32,633 bases of DNA from Dehalococcoidia bacterium. Lineage in GTDB: Bacteria > Chloroflexota > Dehalococcoidia > Lucifugimonadales > Lucifugimonadaceae. This document shows, piece by piece, positions 31,884 to 32,633 of this stretch (position 1 is the first letter of the stretch; every line of letters starts with the position of its first letter). Location: the NCBI GenBank assembly GCA_012959765.1, contig DUCO01000008.1:5559-38191 (forward strand), in the 5' to 3' direction. The notes beneath the pieces were generated by a model that searched no databases, was not told where the DNA came from, and saw only the letters and a program-made list of their open reading frames with translations. Position numbers and translations under genes: made by a program.

Positions 31884-32633
31884 CTAATCAAGCGCTCTCG
31901 CCAGATCCCGGCACAGGTCCTCGGGATCCTCCAGGCCCACCGACAATCGAAAGACTCCATCTCCAGCGAATTCACGGTAAGCCCTCAGCGCATCGCCTGT
32001 AAGATGGTAACTGGACGCCATAAGGTCATCGGTTCCCAGCCAACAGATCAGGCTGCGGTGATGCCCTAGTGAAACGGCGTAGTGAATTATCTGTAGTTCG
32101 GAGATCATCCGCGAAACCCTGTCCGCCCCGTCATTTACCTGAAAAGAAAGCATTCCGGAAAAATTCTTCATCTGTCGTTTGGCCAGTTCATGGTGTGGAT
32201 GACTGGCAAGTCCTGGATAGAGCACTTTGGTCACTTGTGGATGCGACTCTAAAAACTGTGCAACTGCCAGCGCATTCGCCTCATGTGCCTGCATTCTCAA
32301 CGGCAAAGTTCCCAGGCCTCGGTTAATGAGCCAGGCGTTAAACGGACTGATCACACCACCCATATGTATCTGAGCATCAGTCTCAATCGAACGCATATCG
32401 TCCTTAGAGGCAAGTACTGCGCCGCCCATAGCGTCACCGTGCCCGCAGCAATACTTGGTGAGTGAGTGAATGACATAATCAGCGCCAAGCGTGATGGGTT
32501 GCGTAGCGATAGGCGTAGCAAAGGTCGAGTCGATCGCAAGGCGGGCGCCAGAGAGGTGGGCAACCTCGGCTACTGCTTGAATGTCGGTAATCCGCATAGC
32601 TGGGTTGGCCGGGGTCTCCCCCCAAAGCAAACT
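31884..32633 (-). CDS. Cys/Met-metabolism PLP enzyme, C-terminal part (cut by window edge)
   Basis: The frame is open to the right edge, so the N-terminal part lies outside and 249 residues are seen. ETPANPAMRITDI and DSTFATPIATQPITLGADYVIHSLTKY with GHGDAMGG form the cofactor site. The Lys in SLTKY is the PLP-binding residue. The C terminus (FRLSVGLEDPEDLCRDLARAL) is typical of the trans-sulphuration family (cystathionine gamma-synthase or lyase, methionine gamma-lyase, O-acetylhomoserine sulphhydrylase). The exact reaction cannot be told from this half. It is separated from the USP operon by a roughly 800-base gap with the ubiD remnant and promoter P3, and seems unrelated to the redox genes. 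Confidence 0.88.
   Translation of the reverse strand, partial: SLLWGETPANPAMRITDIQAVAEVAHLSGARLAIDSTFATPIATQPITLGADYVIHSLTKYCCGHGDAMGGAVLASKDDMRSIETDAQIHMGGVISPFNAWLINRGLGTLPLRMQAHEANALAVAQFLESHPQVTKVLYPGLASHPHHELAKRQMKNFSGMLSFQVNDGADRVSRMISELQIIHYAVSLGHHRSLICWLGTDDLMASSYHLTGDALRAYREFAGDGVFRLSVGLEDPEDLCRDLARALD

Noticed and set aside
1-32633. CRISPR arrays, tRNA or rRNA genes and insertion sequences
   Set aside because: I saw no regularly spaced direct repeats, no tRNA-like cloverleaf and no transposase frame. The repeated patterns seen belong to protein repeats (HEAT, PCP_red-like) or paralogous genes.

Overview
The window reads as one contiguous stretch of a proteobacterial chromosome, most likely a gammaproteobacterium. 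This rests on moderately high GC, Tat and Sec leaders, an NtrC-type sigma-54 regulator and Gram-negative periplasmic cytochromes; no marker gene fixes the taxon. Essentially every gene lies on the minus strand, so transcription runs from high to low coordinates. Genes are packed tightly, often with stop/start overlaps. I count 20 CxxCH haem c motifs in 12 proteins.

Layout by transcription unit. (1) 31091 to 21994: a two-USP-domain protein carrying four PCP_red-like repeats, a radical SAM/SPASM protein of the NirJ/AhbC/AhbD type that also ends in a PCP_red-like domain, a protoporphyrinogen-oxidase-type flavoprotein, a membrane PAS histidine kinase and its sigma-54-activating response regulator. 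(2) 21661 to 12766: a periplasmic cupredoxin-like/carboxypeptidase-regulatory-like protein, two MauG/CcpA-type dihaem peroxidases, a Tat-exported Rieske protein and a large molybdopterin enzyme of the arsenite oxidase/iodate reductase branch (together an idrP-idrP-idrB-idrA-like set), then a 745-residue HEAT-repeat protein. (3) 12394 to beyond position 1: a very long cytochrome operon with two paralogous modules. Each module has a CydA-like bd-type oxidase subunit without CydB, a dihaem cytochrome c, a membrane-anchored monohaem cytochrome c, and a dihaem protein that in the complete copy carries an ethylbenzene-dehydrogenase-like haem domain. Four further cytochromes c and two or three tiny proteins, at least two of them membrane proteins, are interspersed.

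The most notable observation is regulatory. Each of the three units is preceded by a near-consensus sigma-54 promoter (TGGCAY-N5-TTGC with exact GG-N10-GC spacing). A related dyad (tGAAC-N5-GTTCa) lies 55 to 130 bases further upstream of each. At two promoters there are two copies with centres exactly 41 bases apart. Because the only sigma-54 activator in the window is encoded in unit 1, the simplest reading is a single self-controlled regulon joining a sensor, an Idr/Aio-type molybdoenzyme, haem-modification enzymes and two unusual c-cytochrome-linked bd-like oxidases. The substrate is not proven. The peroxidase pair next to the Rieske and Mo subunits favours iodate (or another oxyanion) over arsenite.

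The right end holds a decayed, frameshifted fragment of a ubiD-type decarboxylase gene on the plus strand, and the 5'-truncated (by the window edge) end of a Cys/Met-metabolism PLP enzyme on the minus strand. I saw no tRNA, rRNA, CRISPR array or insertion sequence.
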